Assembly: GCA_947311845.1 (NCBI GenBank)
Contig: CAMZMU010000111.1
Span: forward strand, 9,676,626 to 9,740,625
Reading direction: 5' to 3'
Source of the DNA: Poa pratensis
Lineage: Eukaryota > Streptophyta > Magnoliopsida > Poales > Poaceae
DNA: 64,000 bases
The notes beneath the pieces are model-generated. The model did not search any database and was not told where the DNA came from. It saw nothing but the letters and a program-made list of their open reading frames with translations. Shown here piece by piece: positions 12,296 through 24,189 of the stretch (its first letter is position 1; every line of letters starts with the position of its first letter). The position numbers and the translations under genes are program-made.

Positions 12296-12451
12296 GTGGC
12301 AAAATACGTATCGCAAACTGTACAGAAACGGCGGCGGTGACCATACTGAACCCCCTACGCAAATAAAATGACCGTAAACAGGGTATTCGGAAACTCAGTG
12401 ACCAAAGTGAGCCCACGTCTCAACTTGGGTGACTAATGGTGAATTTTTCTC
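12296..12451 (-). repeat. Long terminal inverted repeat of a Mutator-like element, arm A
   Basis: This 156-bp arm is the near-identical reverse complement of 14222-14375. Read from its outer end it starts GAGAAAAATTCACCATTAG. Long TIRs of this size are typical of Mutator-like elements. It is followed directly by the 9-bp sequence TTGCGTAAA (12452-12460), which recurs before arm B. Confidence 0.8.
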
Positions 12452-12460
12452 TTGCGTAAA

Positions 12461-13820
12461 TAATGCGCCGTCGAGTCTAACGCACTAGATAAGGCCACGT
12501 TTCCCTCCCTTCTTTCCGCGGAAATCAGGCACATGCCGCGTCCGCCCATCGCACCCTTCCCTGCCATGGGCTCGATCTGCTCAGCCTCGCGGTCACACCG
12601 CCTCCGTCTATACCCTCCACCCTCATCTTCTCGCACCCGTCTCTGCATGGTGCTCAGCTGCTGGGTAGCAGTGATGGAGGAAAGGTTGAGCTTGTCCTTG
12701 GCGTCCCGCCGCCGATGAGAGTCAGGAGGACCAAGAGGAGGCGGAGAAGGAGATCGACATCGAAGAAGAGCGGGCAGGGGAGGCGATCCGGAGGAGGAAG
12801 AGGAGAGCCCCAGACAGACATCCAAGACCTACAAGACCTACATCACCCCACATCGTGTCTGTCGGCTCTACAATTTTTCTGATTCAGTTTGACGATTTGT
12901 AATCCTTACTGCTTATCTTGGTGCATGTTTTTGTTGATGGGTCTTTGCTGAGACATGGTTCCATCTTGCTGAGGCTCAATCGCCATAGAAAGGTGATCTG
13001 CTAAGGTCGGAAGCTGGGCACTGAGGGACTGCTACCCTGGGACGCCATGGTATGGTATGATTCTTTTAATTATTTTTTCCTTCTTCTGTATAAACGGCTG
13101 CAAGATCTCTTACGAAATGCCTCTACAGGCTGTAGTTAAGACTAAATATGAAATCATGCTTCGAGAATAGGATAGGAGAAATGTCATGTTTGATCTATTT
13201 CAAGGAATTTAAAAACTGGTGGCTTGCAGTTTGCAGGTTTTTCACTAATTTTGAGCTTCTTTCTCTCAAAATTTTAGCTTGATGTTGCAGGCTAATCTTG
13301 CATCATTCTTCATTAAACTTTGGACATAACAATTTATCTTAGAATGAAGTCTTTGTATTTTTGTGTTGCGGGCGTGAGTCATACATTAGGACTGAATCTT
13401 TAGACTGAATGCTAAATAGGGTTAAGGTACAAGCTTATCTGATCCGTATTTCCTTTTTCAACCCTGTGCAAATACGTGTTAAAAAAATTGTGCAAATATT
13501 ATATCAATGACCATTTTGTGTGGTGTCATGTTTGCTCAGAATTATATGCATCTATTGGAATCAAGAGGCTTTCCTCTCTATCATGTTTAATGAATATTAA
13601 CACAAATATTGTGCCTTCTCTACATGGTAATTAGTATGAATCAATCAAGATTTGTAATATGTCTAACCTAAAGATGTTTGTATTATCTCAGATTGGTGAT
13701 CTTCCATTCCAGCTAGCCGTCACGAGGAAAGAGCAAAACTCCCTGGTCATCCATCGATGTTGCCTTCTCTTTGTTAGAAAGGCTCTTTTTTGGCTAGTTC
13801 CCCTTCCGTGCTTATCTCTT
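12461..13820. other. No supported gene
   Basis: A GC-rich part (12480-12850) has open frames on both strands without recognisable domains, and the rest is AT-rich. The mix, with possible splice-like sites near 13855 (CAGTTAAAG|GTAATT), could be a remnant of a host gene, but no exon chain could be built. Confidence 0.35.
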
Positions 13821-14153
13821 TTTATGTTTTCGCCCTTCCTCTTCACTGCAGTTAAAGGTAATTAAACAATTTATTATCAGTTGCATCTATTATGAGAAGT
13901 AGAAGCATTCGTAGTTCCTATGTAAGGTTTGCGCATGTGCTCACAATTTGCAGATATCTTTGTGATGTATAGCTTGTAATTTCCGAATGTAACTAACAAA
14001 TTACTTATGAACTTTCAGATGCATTAGCCAACTAAAATTTCAGTTCAATACACCGTTCTCGTGGCATTTAAATACGTTTTATGTGCTTTGAAAGTGTCAA
14101 GAGTAAAATATGCAGGGTGAACAAAGACGGCACCATTATTATGAGAGAGGATG
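13821..14153 (+). repeat. 334-bp direct duplication, copy 1
   Basis: This block, starting TTTATGTTTTCGCCC and ending at GAGAGAGGATGA, recurs at 14669-15002 with only a few substitutions. The sequence between the copies (14154-14668) contains a Mutator-like end. Confidence 0.9.
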
Positions 14154-14221
14154 AGACCGTGGTATCGTGCCACACCTCCAACAATTTACGATGAGTGCCA
14201 CCGCGGTCACAGTTGCGTAAA

Positions 14222-14375
14222 GAGAAAAATTCACCATTAGTCACTGAAGTTGAGCAGTGGGCTCACTTTGGTCACTGAGTTTCCGAATACCCTGTTTACG
14301 GTCATTTTTTTGCGTAGGGGTTCAGTATGGTCACCGCCGCCGTTTCTGTACAGTTTGCGATACGTATTTTGCCAC
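14222..14375 (+). repeat. Long terminal inverted repeat of a Mutator-like element, arm B
   Basis: This is the inverted partner of 12296-12451. It begins GAGAAAAATTCACCATTAG and is preceded directly by the 9-bp TTGCGTAAA (14213-14221). About 290 bp of element interior follow (14376-14668), including a short frame MDSRRKFPFELWRNG, before the sequence breaks off at the 334-bp duplication. Confidence 0.8.
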
Positions 14376-14668
14376 GTGTGTGTTGATTGTGTGGACATGG
14401 TGGCTTCTTTTTCCAGCGTGGACGCAGATGTGGCGAGGCGGAGGTTTTTTTTTGCAAACAGACATGGAATAAAACCGGGACCCGAACCCTACATTCTGTC
14501 TTGCTCGACAACTCCAAAATTCCCCACCCCACATCCTCTGCTCCCCAAATCGAGACCGCCGCCGCCGATGGATAGCCGCCGCAAGTTCCCATTCGAGCTA
14601 TGGCGCAACGGCTAGCCGGAGCTGAGGCCTGAGCAGGGCCATTGGGTTCTCACCCCGACGCGCACCAC

Positions 14669-15002
14669 TTTATGTTTTCGCCCTTCCTCTTCACTGCAGT
14701 TAAAGGTAATTAAACAATTTATTATCAGTTGCATCTATTATGAGAAGTAGAAGCATTCGTAGTTCCTATGTAAGGTTTGCGCATGTGCTCACAATTTGCA
14801 GATATCTTTGTGATGTATAGCTTGTAATTTCCGAATGTAACTAACAAATTACTTATGAACTTTCAGATGCATTAGCCAACTAAAATTTCAGTTCAATACA
14901 CCGTTCTCGTGACATTTAAATTCGTTTTATTTGCTTTGAAAGTGTCAAGAGTAAAATATGCAGGGTGAACAAAGACGACACCATTATTATGAGAGAGGAT
15001 GA
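14669..15002 (+). repeat. 334-bp direct duplication, copy 2
   Basis: Second copy of 13821-14153. Here the block runs on into 15003 onward, whereas copy 1 runs into the Mutator-like fragment. The few differences (for example ATACG versus ATTCG near its right end) indicate a fairly recent event. Confidence 0.9.
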
Positions 15003-16777
15003 TAGGAATATGCCAGCGTTTATTGAGCCTTGTTTGGAACCACATGCTTATTGCAGTCAATGAGAAATGTTTGATAATTATGTATTTTTTGATAGAAACA
15101 AGACTTTGTCCTCTTTTATTCTGTGCAGGTCTTTCAACAGGCAAAGTTCTTGCCTTCCTCCTTCAGGTTTCCTGGTGGTTGAGAGATGGCGGCGATATGC
15201 AATGCTATGCACCTTGTCTCCAATTTCGATGATTGTTCTGCCCTTAGGTTTGTAATTAGGTACTTCATAGTGCTTACACCAGTAGGTATTGTACTACCGG
15301 ATTCAGTTATCTTCCTTACTGAAACAATTTACCATATGTTCTAGCTTTGTGCGGTAATTTTTCCTTGCTATCATTTAACTTTCCAAAGAAATTTAAATAC
15401 ATCTTTGTACTGAAAATTGGTGTGTCTAACTTTATTTCGATTGTATCGGTAGATCATAATGTAGATGGTTATGACACTATTTTCAAGTGATTTTTTTTAC
15501 CTCGGTCCCTTTATGAACTATTTGAAATTTTACTGGAATTTGGCTATAATTCAAGCGAACCGTGTGGTCTCATTCCTGCAACCTTTTTAAATGTTCAGCA
15601 CAAGCCAAGTGTCTTCATGGATGTATATTCCATGATGCTTTGATACTTCATGACTCTCTCGGGTGACTCTTGGAAGTAATTCTCTATCTTAAATACAAGC
15701 CAATGCATTACTTGTTATGGTGCCTTCTTTTCGTGTTCAGTATAATGAATCTAGTTATGCAAGGGAGTTAAATGAATTATCAACTTTTTCCTTTTTGAAT
15801 TTAAGAGAGAAAATTGGTCATTTATATTACATCAAGTCCAATCTGTATTAGTCGATGTATGTAACTGACTTCATTGATTCAGTTCTGGACGCTTTCAGTA
15901 TATTATCTTGTTTTCCCTTACATGTCCTTCTACCTGTGCTAACATAGTTTTATTTTCTTACATGCGACGGAAGCCAAGGTGGAATTAATCAACTGCTGGC
16001 TCCAAAGCAGGATGCACAATAAATTAGGAATGTTGCAAGGAGCAGAAATTATTTTATCAAATCTTCAGTTCTTTGGGTCTACCAATGGACAAACTGGACT
16101 TACGTGTAAAATGTACAGCTTTGTAGAAGCCGTATTTTAGCTTTTGCTTCCACATTTGCCAAATAAAATGGTAAGCAGTAATCACCAGAATGTTTCTTCT
16201 ACTCATCTTATTATGCAATCTATGGAGATGGCATGCAAAAGTCGTGTGTGTATTTTCTTCACAAATAATAGAGTTGAAACTGATCACATGTTCAGTACTT
16301 GGAAGCTCAGCAAGGTTTACACGGGCAAAGGAGAACCTGGTCAGTTGGAGGTCGACATTCAGGGGAAGATTGCAGAGATATGCAATGTTTATCTTATTTT
16401 GTTCATGGGATTAGAGGATATGCAATGTTTATCTTGTTTGTTCATGGGATCAGAGGAGCTATTGGTCTCACGTAACTCGTAAGTTTCTTTTTCTAGAGTT
16501 GTGGTGTTTGGGAGAAAACCGAGTTGCCAATATCTCTCTTGAGGCGACCCATATGGTTTTAGGCATGTCCTCACTGAAAATGTGAGAATTTTCAAAGACT
16601 CAATTCAAGCCTGGTGAAAGAGCTTAGCACTGGCATTACCTTGGTGAGAGCTTGTTTTCTTGTTGCAGCCAGTTCAATTAAGACACTACACTGCCGCATA
16701 ACAACTTGAATTATTATCTACTCGGAACTATGTCTCTAGGTAGTACACTGGTACGGCATGCGACTGTTGTTTTCCCC
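15003..16777. other. No supported gene; short tandem repeat at 16376-16451
   Basis: AT-rich sequence with no recognisable coding domain. A unit of about 38 bp containing ATATGCAATGTTTATCTT is repeated in tandem at 16376-16451. GATATGCAATG also occurs near 15194. No transposon ends were found before 16778. Confidence 0.4.
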
Positions 16778-16780
16778 TTA

Positions 16781-18748
16781 GGGCATCTCCAGTCGTTGTG
16801 CCGCCCCAGGGCCCAAAACGGCACTATTTTGGGCCGCCGCGGCGCGAAACGGCGCTAATCTGGATCCTGGGGGGCGCGTTTTCCAGCCGCGAACCCAACC
16901 CAAGTTTCGGCCCAAAAATTCAAAAACGCCGGAACAAATAGACTAATTTCTAAAGGGCGATTTTCATTCATATTTGGCAAAAATCGCCGATTACATAGCA
17001 GAATTTGAAGCTAAAAACGTAAAAACATTTTATTCGGCGATCTACAGGGCTAGTTGATGCCCAGGCTGGCTTGGATCGCCTTGCTGTAGTCGCCGTCGTC
17101 GTCGTCGTCGTCGGAGCTGTCTCCGGGAGGCTTGCTCGGGCCTTCGCCGTCGCCGCACTGGAATTTGCTCAGCAGCAGGGCCTGCCTGAAGCCGGCGTCC
17201 TCCTCGTCGCTGTCGCTCGGGTCGAGCACGAAGTAGGGGATCTCCGGCGCCACCGGACGAGGAGGAATGCGGTGGCGGCGGCCCGCATTGGCGTGCTGGC
17301 GCTCCTCCGCGCGCCTGCGCTCCAGCTCGGCGAGTGCTTGGCGCTGGCGTTCCACCTCGGCCTCCGTGAACTAGCGGAGGCTCCAGTCGGCGGCGAATTC
17401 CTCCGTCGCGGCTGGATTGTGTTGAAGGAGGCCTCCTCCGCCTCCTTCAGGCCGGGCCACTCCACCTCCTGCTCCGGCTCCTGCTTGGGCTCCTTCTTGG
17501 CCTTGACGAGGCGCTGTAAGAAGGAGCGAGGAGGAGAAGCCGCGCGGCGCTGGGAGCCGCCGCGAGGCTCGTTGATGCGCAGGGCGCCGCTGCGCATGGG
17601 GACGCGGCGGCCGGAGTTGAGAGTGGGGGGGGGGTCACAGAGGGGGGCGCGGCGCGGCCGGAGGAAGACGAAGTGGCGGAGGAGGAGGACGCGGCTCCCA
17701 TCCGCCGCGGCGTCCACGACGCGATCCTCGGCGGCATGGTCAGCCGGGGCTCGTTGCCGGCGGCGATGTAGTCCAGGACCCACTGGAGGCGGCGGTGTGG
17801 GCCGCCCCACCACCGCTTGCGTCCCTTGGAGTTGTGGCGGCCCTCCACCTAGCCGTTGTTGCCGCGGTCGGCGATGTCCTGGTCGTGCCGGCGCTGGAAA
17901 TAGGCCTGCCAGAAGGCGTCGTTGCCCTCCGCCCTCCAGCGCGGGTCCGCGGCCTGCTCCTCCGTCAGGCCTTCGCGAACCTCGGCGATGGCGTAGTCGA
18001 ACTCGACTCCGGCGGGGACAGGAGGCACGGGGATGCCTCCCGCGCTCAGTTGCCACGGCCCCTGGCCGCCGGATGCGCCGGGGACGCGCATGTCAGGTGG
18101 GCACGGGTACCCGGCCTGGTAGAGCGCCCATGCCTCGTCCTTGCGGAGGTGGCGGCGGGTCCAGCGTTGGCGGCGGCGGCGTCGTCGGCCATTCGATTGC
18201 GCTCTGGCGAGGGAGGAAGAGCAGAGAGGCGAGTGTGCGGGTTGGATTGCGCTCCGGCGAGGGGTGGGGGATTTTAATAGCTCGGCGGCCAGGCGAAGGG
18301 GCGGTGGTGGCACGGCTTTACTGCGCCGCGTGGCCTTCGATTGGACGTCGAAGCGACGCGTGCCGGCCACGTCATTACTCCGGCAGCCTTTTGACCGGCG
18401 CGCTCACTGGCCGCTGGCCACACCATTAACTCCGGCAGCTTTTGACCAGCGCGGGAGCCGAGAGGATGAGGGCGCGGCCGCTCACGGGCGGTTCTGTTCC
18501 GCGCCATTTCCCCCGCGTCGCTGACAGCGCTGGCCCGCGTCGCCTTTCCCGCCATTTCGCCCCCCCAAGCCGAACCCAGTGGGTTGGGTTTCGCCTGGGT
18601 GCGCCGGCGCAAAATAACGCCGAAACGGCGCTATTTGGGCTTCTGGGGGGGCCGAGTGGTACAAAAACGGCGTTTTTTTTGCCGCCGCGGCGCTAAAAAG
18701 GCCTCTTGGGGGGGCTCGGGGGGGGGGGGGGGGCGGCTGGAGATGCCC
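16781..18748 (-). mobile_element. PIF/Harbinger-type element with decayed ORF
   Basis: The ends GGGCATCTCCAG at 16781 and its complement at 18748 are a perfect match, and the 3-bp duplication TTA lies on both sides (16778-16780, 18749-18751). The 1968-bp unit is very GC rich inside. A run of about 19 G at 18714-18733 lies next to the right end and is a likely error hotspot. One decayed minus-strand ORF is present and no transposase motif was seen, so the element is non-autonomous. Confidence 0.82.
17050..18229 (-). pseudogene. Decayed ORF of the Harbinger element, function unknown
   Basis: Minus-strand pieces line up as one protein: WTRRHLRKDEAWALYQAGYP, then GIPVPPVP, an Asp/Arg-rich segment with YFQRRHDQDIADR, then KRWWGGPHRRLQWVLDYI, a Lys/Glu segment (KAKKEPKQEPEQEVEWPG), a charged helix RQRQALAELERRRAEER, and an acidic tail with DSSDDDDDDGDYSKAIQ ending at 17050. 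I recall this architecture from many repeat-derived Triticeae ORFs; no enzymatic motif is visible. A TAG at 17849-17851 and at least two frame changes (around 17640 and 17380) show it is dead. It could be the DNA-binding helper ORF of the element or a captured host ORF. Confidence 0.55.
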
Positions 18749-18751
18749 TTA

Positions 18752-19735
18752 AGCGCCAAGATCTGGTGTACATGGAGATATGAATAACATGATTTTAACC
18801 TTTATATCTTAATTTATGGTGGTTACAGTAAACGTTTTCTTTCATTTCATGTTAGTTAATCATGTGATGTTGCTGCACCTGTAATGTGTGGTATAAATTG
18901 GAAGAACTAGGAGGCAGCCAAGGTAAACGGTTTTTCGGGGATCCCAGATTACCGAGGTTTGTTGTTTAAAGCTCAAATATTTGTACCAATAAACAATTAA
19001 ATATTCATATTCATTCATTAATGTAGTCTATGGATAAGTTGAGTAAGGACTATTGAAAAAATGACCTGATGGTTAACGAAGCTGTAGAATTCCAGCAGCT
19101 AAGAATTTCTTCAAGTTTTGGAAGCTACAGCAGAAAACAGTGGGTAAAATTGCGTGTGAGCTGTTCAGCTAAGGGTACTACAATTAAATTTGTGAAAAGA
19201 AAATCACGGTGCAACATAGACTAATGAAATGGGAGAAGTGTAAGGAAGGGGCGGGGGCATTTTTGTTATCGGGTCCTTTTGTAGTTTGATTTTGTCCGTT
19301 ATACACAGTATTGTTTTTCTGGGGTCACAAATATGTTCTCTTTGTTTCCAATGAGGATTAAGGAGAGACACATTCTCATTCAGCACGTGATCCTGATTTG
19401 TAAATAAGACATTTAATACAACATCCTTTGCCCCTGTATGTGATGAATTTTTGAATTTTTTTAAAAATTGAACAGAAAAAAGTCCTTGAACGAATATTAT
19501 TTTTGAATGGTTTTTAAAAAGTGAACATAAAATACTATATGAATGGAAATTAATTTTGAACTGTTTTTAAAATATGAATTTTTTTAAATCTGAACATTTT
19601 ATGTACAATTTTCAAATATGAACAATTTTCAAATCTGAACATTTTTAAAATTTAAACATTTTTCAAAAAAATGAAAATTTAAAATATATCTAAAAAGAAA
19701 AAAGAAAAGAAGAAAGAAAAAAGAAACAGCCAAAA
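18752..19735. other. No gene; AT-rich tract
   Basis: After the Harbinger element the sequence is AT-rich. From about 19440 to 19690 it consists of degenerate repeats of gaacattttt / tttgaattttt, and then A-rich low-complexity sequence to 19760. No open frame with protein character was seen. Confidence 0.5.
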
Positions 19736-22100
19736 AAAGAAAAACGAAAAAAAAAACGGTACAGAAACAGTAACACACGCACGAGAGGAAGAATCTGGCT
19801 GGTGGAGCTCGTAGTGGGCCGACCCACTGCGCGACGTAGGTGTGCGGAGCTTAATGTCGCTCCCACCTGGTCGGCAAATAGGTTTTGCCGTGGCGGTCCC
19901 CCGCTACAACACACCGGCCCGCACGAGTCGGTTGCAGGCAGGCCGTGCGCCGCCCATCGATCAACGACCAACGCACCATGACGCTGAGGACGCCGTCACC
20001 GCCGCCCTTACGCGTGCGTGCATGCCCGTTCGCGAGACGTTCAACACACGTCCTGATCCCCAGGGTCCCGGCGGTGAGTGGCGGCGACGCCATGCGAATG
20101 CGATGTGCCTGTGACTCCCACTCCCCGGCACACGACGAAGACGACTGCAAGAGATGCAAACATCCCGAGCCGAGAGGGGCGGTGCACCTTCCGCCGCCCC
20201 ACGGCCGCGCTGCTCCCCCGTCGCCAGACACGCGCCCCTCCCTGCGCACCAGCGATTGATTCCAGATTGGCTTTGCCAGTTTGCCTTCCTAGTTTGTTGC
20301 AACTTGCGCCCTCCGCCAGCGTAAAGAATCCCCCAAGGGTCGGGAAGTCGCGCTCGCGCCCGGCTTCGCCCCCGTCCGTCCTCTCGACGACGACCCCTCG
20401 CGCCCGAACTAGTAGCAGGACCTGAGAAGCAGCAACGCCGCCATCCGTGCCAGTTGTTTATTCCTCCCAGCTCGTGGTATCAGATACGTACCAGCTACTA
20501 GGTCGGGACCGATGATGATCGCACTGATCTCCCTGAGTAGAGTTCAACGACGGAATGCAACTGTTTCGAACAGCCGGTCTGCCGGTTTACAGACGTAACC
20601 CCGAAGATCGCTGTCATTTCCTCTGATTGAGTTACTTCCGTGCCTCTGCGACACTTTGCTTGGCAATCAAGGGCCGGCAGCGTGCGTGATCATTGCGAAG
20701 GTCTCTTGCCTTCCCGCCTTCTTTTCTTCCCCAGGAAACTCTCGCCTGCAGGATCCAGTCTTACCCCATAGAATCACTGGATCCTGTAAAGAGATCATAT
20801 ATATATACCGACTAGCGATCCCCGTGATATCCACCAAATCTTCGAGACTGTGGCCTCATGGAAATCGCCACACAGTTGTCGCTTGAATTCAATTTAAAAC
20901 TACCGCAGATGGGGTTTTAAAATGCTGTAAAATTGGCTGTGGGGCCTTAAACGGGGCAGGAAGAATCAGCCAATCACGCCCCATCATATGCAGATTGCAG
21001 AGCTGACGCGCGCCCTTGAAGCGAGCGAGGCCATAGTACTCTGCATGTGATTAGGGTAGTGCAAAGTATTTTGCACATTTGTTTACTGTTAGCTGATTCA
21101 GCAGAAAGAATAGATCTCTACTTCGATGAGATGAATGGACGCTGCGGCTTGTTAAAAAAAAAGTACTAGAAGAATGGACGCTGCAGCTCGAAAGTGGCCT
21201 TAAACTTGGATCAAGAACCATTTCCCAAGGGACAAAATGGGAGTATCGATCCTTATCTTGATAGGGCCGGGACTTGACTAGAAATTTATAAGAATATGAA
21301 AATCGTACAAACTGAATTCATATCATGCTGAATCATATAGAAATTGAAAATACAGGAATCACAAATAGATAATTATTGGTTTTACGGCATGATCGATATA
21401 TGAAACTTAGGAATATGCTATACCACAGTCGCCACTGTATTCTATCTTTTTGGATTAATGAGGGATTCCTATTCCCCAAACAAATCCGTACAGTAAATCT
21501 CACATTTCTTGGTAAGGACATGGATTTTAATTTTTTTCTAAAATGGAAATTACTGAGTTACAGTTAGCATCTAGACGTTGCCCGACCGTCCTAGATAAAT
21601 AATGAAATGAGCCTGCAAAAATAAAATAAATGACGAAATTAGGGTGCAATGATTTCGCTTTCCTGCTAAGTCGATAGCTAGACGCAATTGCTTTCATTCA
21701 AAAGATGAAAGGCACAGGTCTCCAACCATTCAGGATTGCGTTAATAACTTTGAAGCTCTCGGATAGACCGATCTGATTGAGTTCCACTTGACTGATGAGT
21801 TGTAATTACCAAATTGAGAAGGATCGTTGACTTGAAGTACACAACTGTGATATCATCTGAGGTATACTCTGTGATACTTGCCCCAAACATAAGTTGTTGA
21901 TTGAAGCAAAAGAAGATGCATTACTTTGACACCAAATTCTGTTTGTAATATAACATATTAATATGCGTACATCGTTTTTACCACTAACCTGCATATGCGT
22001 ACATCGTTTTTACTATTAGTTACAGTACATGTTGGCTTTTTCACATAAGATCAAATGAAGTATCGTAGATGTAGTTGAACTGGAAGACATGGAGAACATG
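19736..22100. other. No supported gene; GC-rich block at 19800-20440
   Basis: The block 19800-20440 is GC rich with overlapping open frames on both strands. None has a recognisable domain, and amino-acid make-up (Pro/Arg/Ala) is what GC-rich non-coding grass DNA gives. Its right half resembles a 5' leader but no start codon leading into a long frame follows. 20440-22100 is ordinary AT-rich sequence. Confidence 0.35.
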
Positions 22101-22138
22101 AGATACTTGTTGGTGTGGTTGTCATGACATCCTTCCGG

Positions 22139-22490
22139 TTCTTTGGACAAATGAGGTGTCCGTTAATTTTTGGTTGACCGATATGGCGCTTGATCGTAGC
22201 GCCCCGAGGAAGGCAATGACCTCATTGCTCATGCTTGTATCTTGGTAGATATGGAAGGAGAGAAATGCGAGGGTTTTCCGCCATGTTGCATCCCTGGTCA
22301 ACATGGTCATGAATAGAATCCAGAGTGAGGCGAGAGCTTGGTGCTTAGCCGGCGCTAAATATTTGTGTAATGTAATCCCGGGAGAGTGAAAACTCCGCTG
22401 GAAGTCCTAGAGCTTGTCCTAAGCAATGATGTCTAAAACTTCTTCGTAATTAATGAAAACGGCAAATCTTTTGGCTTGTTTCAAAAAAAG
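22139..22490 (+). pseudogene. LINE ORF2 3' end with tail
   Basis: One frame reads WLTDMALDRSAPRKAM, SLLMLVSW, a TAG stop, IWKERNARVFRHV, SLVNMVMNRIQSEARAWCLA and GAKYLCNVIPGE, ending with TGA at 22387-22389. This is the C-terminal block of plant LINE ORF2 proteins (the W-I-W-x-E-R-N-A-R-V-F motif). About 95 bases of 3' UTR and an A-run at 22484-22489 follow. The upstream parts are missing, so this is a 5'-truncated copy; its 5' end is uncertain. Confidence 0.72.
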
Positions 22491-22756
22491 TTGAATTACT
22501 TTAATCTGGACATAAGCAAATGTTAATCTACTACTTGTACATTTCATACCGACTGTTGGGTAAATCCAAACGGTGTCATCTTCTTGGGGTCCAAAGAATC
22601 CCTCTTCCATGTGACCTTTTGAATATGCAAGCTACTCTTTGCCCGTGGCGTTGTTGTGGCGCGGGAGGGAGCCCTGGTCTGTCATGTGACCTCTGACCGA
22701 ACAGCAGGAGCAGAGGAGTCACCCTTGCCAGTTCTAGCCAGGAACGATGTTGATAA

Positions 22757-23060
22757 GGGCCTCTTTGGAGGATTCAAATCCGTAGCTATTTCTCTATGAT
22801 GGTGGTTTGATTTGTAGGATTTGAATTCCGTAGGAACTTTCACTTAAAAAATTCTTTGTCTCACGGTTTATGGAATTTCGGTATCCATTCAAACCTCCTA
22901 GCTAGTGAAACGCATTATTTTCCTATGATATAATCAAACAAACTTGGTGCATATGGGCCTCTTTGATTAATATGGAATAGTGAAGGAAAAAACATAGGAA
23001 TAGAAAATTTCCTTTGGTGGCACTATTCATCCATATGAGGAAAAATGAAGAAATTTTTCT
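22757..23060. mobile_element. Two adjoining MITE-like fragments with GGGCCTCTTTG ends
   Basis: GGGCCTCTTTGGAGGATTC starts near 22757 and GGGCCTCTTTGATTAATATG near 22957, with TAGGATTTGAATTCCGTAGG-type internal sequence. Both resemble the element at 6010-6320. The right ends are not clear; 23060-23440 may be the body of the second unit. Confidence 0.4.
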
Positions 23061-23455
23061 TCGGTTTAGCTTCCAAAGGGAAACTACAAGAATTTGTCAG
23101 TCCATAAAACCTCTTTGTTACATTATGATGAAAAAAAATCATAAATTCCATAAGTTACATAGTAATGACCTAATATCACATTTGCATCCTAATTTGATTA
23201 TGCTTCTTAGGGTTCCAATGTTGTTTGTAACCCTACAAATCAAACACCCACTTTTCCGAAATTCATGTGTTTTCACAATCCTATATTTTTCACATGCAAT
23301 TCTCATTGTGGTATTTTCCTTTTCCTACGTTTTCGGAATCACACAAATCAGAGATGCCCAAAGTCTTGTAATTACATTGCAATCATGTTATCCCATTCGT
23401 GCGTACTTGAAACCTTATGAATCGAAGAAAACCTGGATGTGAAGAAAATTGGACA

Positions 23456-24185
23456 TTTTTTTCGAAATGGAGGGTGTTCCCCCAGCCTCTGCATCAAACG
23501 GATGCACACAGCCGTTTTTATTAATAATAAGAGAGAGCAGAAACCATCAAGTCTTACAAAGAGATACATCGATCAACCGGAAGCCACCGTCCAGGCGAAA
23601 ACTCCTACACCTACAAACTGATGAAGGGGGTGGACCGGTCACAGCCAAGTTCGAGACCTCACACACCAACGCACATCATCTAAATCTGGAGTCTACAACC
23701 AAGCCGCCCAATAGCGAGCCGTGAGCTCAAACCGGTCCAGCAGATAGACGACGCGTGCCACATACGCACGCTGATACTCCGCCGCCGCCTTCCACCGATC
23801 CATCTTCAGGAGTGATCTCGATCTAATTCAATGACCCTGCCAGGCCCGCCATCGATGCCACCTCGACGCCAACAGCACCACCACCCTGCGTGCGTCCATC
23901 ATCCTGCGTCCATCGTCGAGACCCCACCGTCGTCGATGCAGTAGATCAAACATTGTTACATATTCAGGTCCCTCCGTCCAGCATCAGCTCCAAAACGACG
24001 CCCCCATGGGAGAGAACGACGCCGCACGCTGCCATCGTTCGATCCGGGAGGCCCAGATCTGAGGTTTCCCCAGAGCTGCCCGGACTAGGAGACGAGAAAC
24101 GTGTAAAGTGCAACAAAGATGCTCCTAGACGATGCCTCCATGGAGGGTATGACGCTGGCATCCGCTGCTTGACTTGGAATTCTAA
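23456..24185 (-). mobile_element. Retroposon 3' fragment, same family as 25040-27020
   Basis: Read on the minus strand, this stretch shares segments with 25858-26000 (a GGGGAAACCTCAGATCT block, GATGGCAGCGTG, and CATGGGGGCGTCGTTTTGGAG) and ends in a TTCGAAAAAAA tail (complement of 23456-23464). It is a non-LTR type 3' end without a reverse transcriptase in this copy. Confidence 0.55.
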
Positions 24186-24189
24186 TGTA

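Noticed and set aside
17095..17120. GTC trinucleotide run (17095-17114) as a microsatellite of interest
   Set aside because: It encodes the Asp run in the acidic tail of the Harbinger ORF on the minus strand, so it is explained as coding repeat.
17071..18429. 452-codon plus-strand open frame
   Set aside because: It is the antisense of the decayed Harbinger ORF in very GC-rich DNA. Its composition (Arg/Ala/Gly) lacks domain motifs, and the minus strand shows the recognisable segments.
19842..20425. Overlapping open frames in the GC-rich block
   Set aside because: Frames are open on both strands at once, which points to composition. No motif, signal peptide or splice chain supports a gene.
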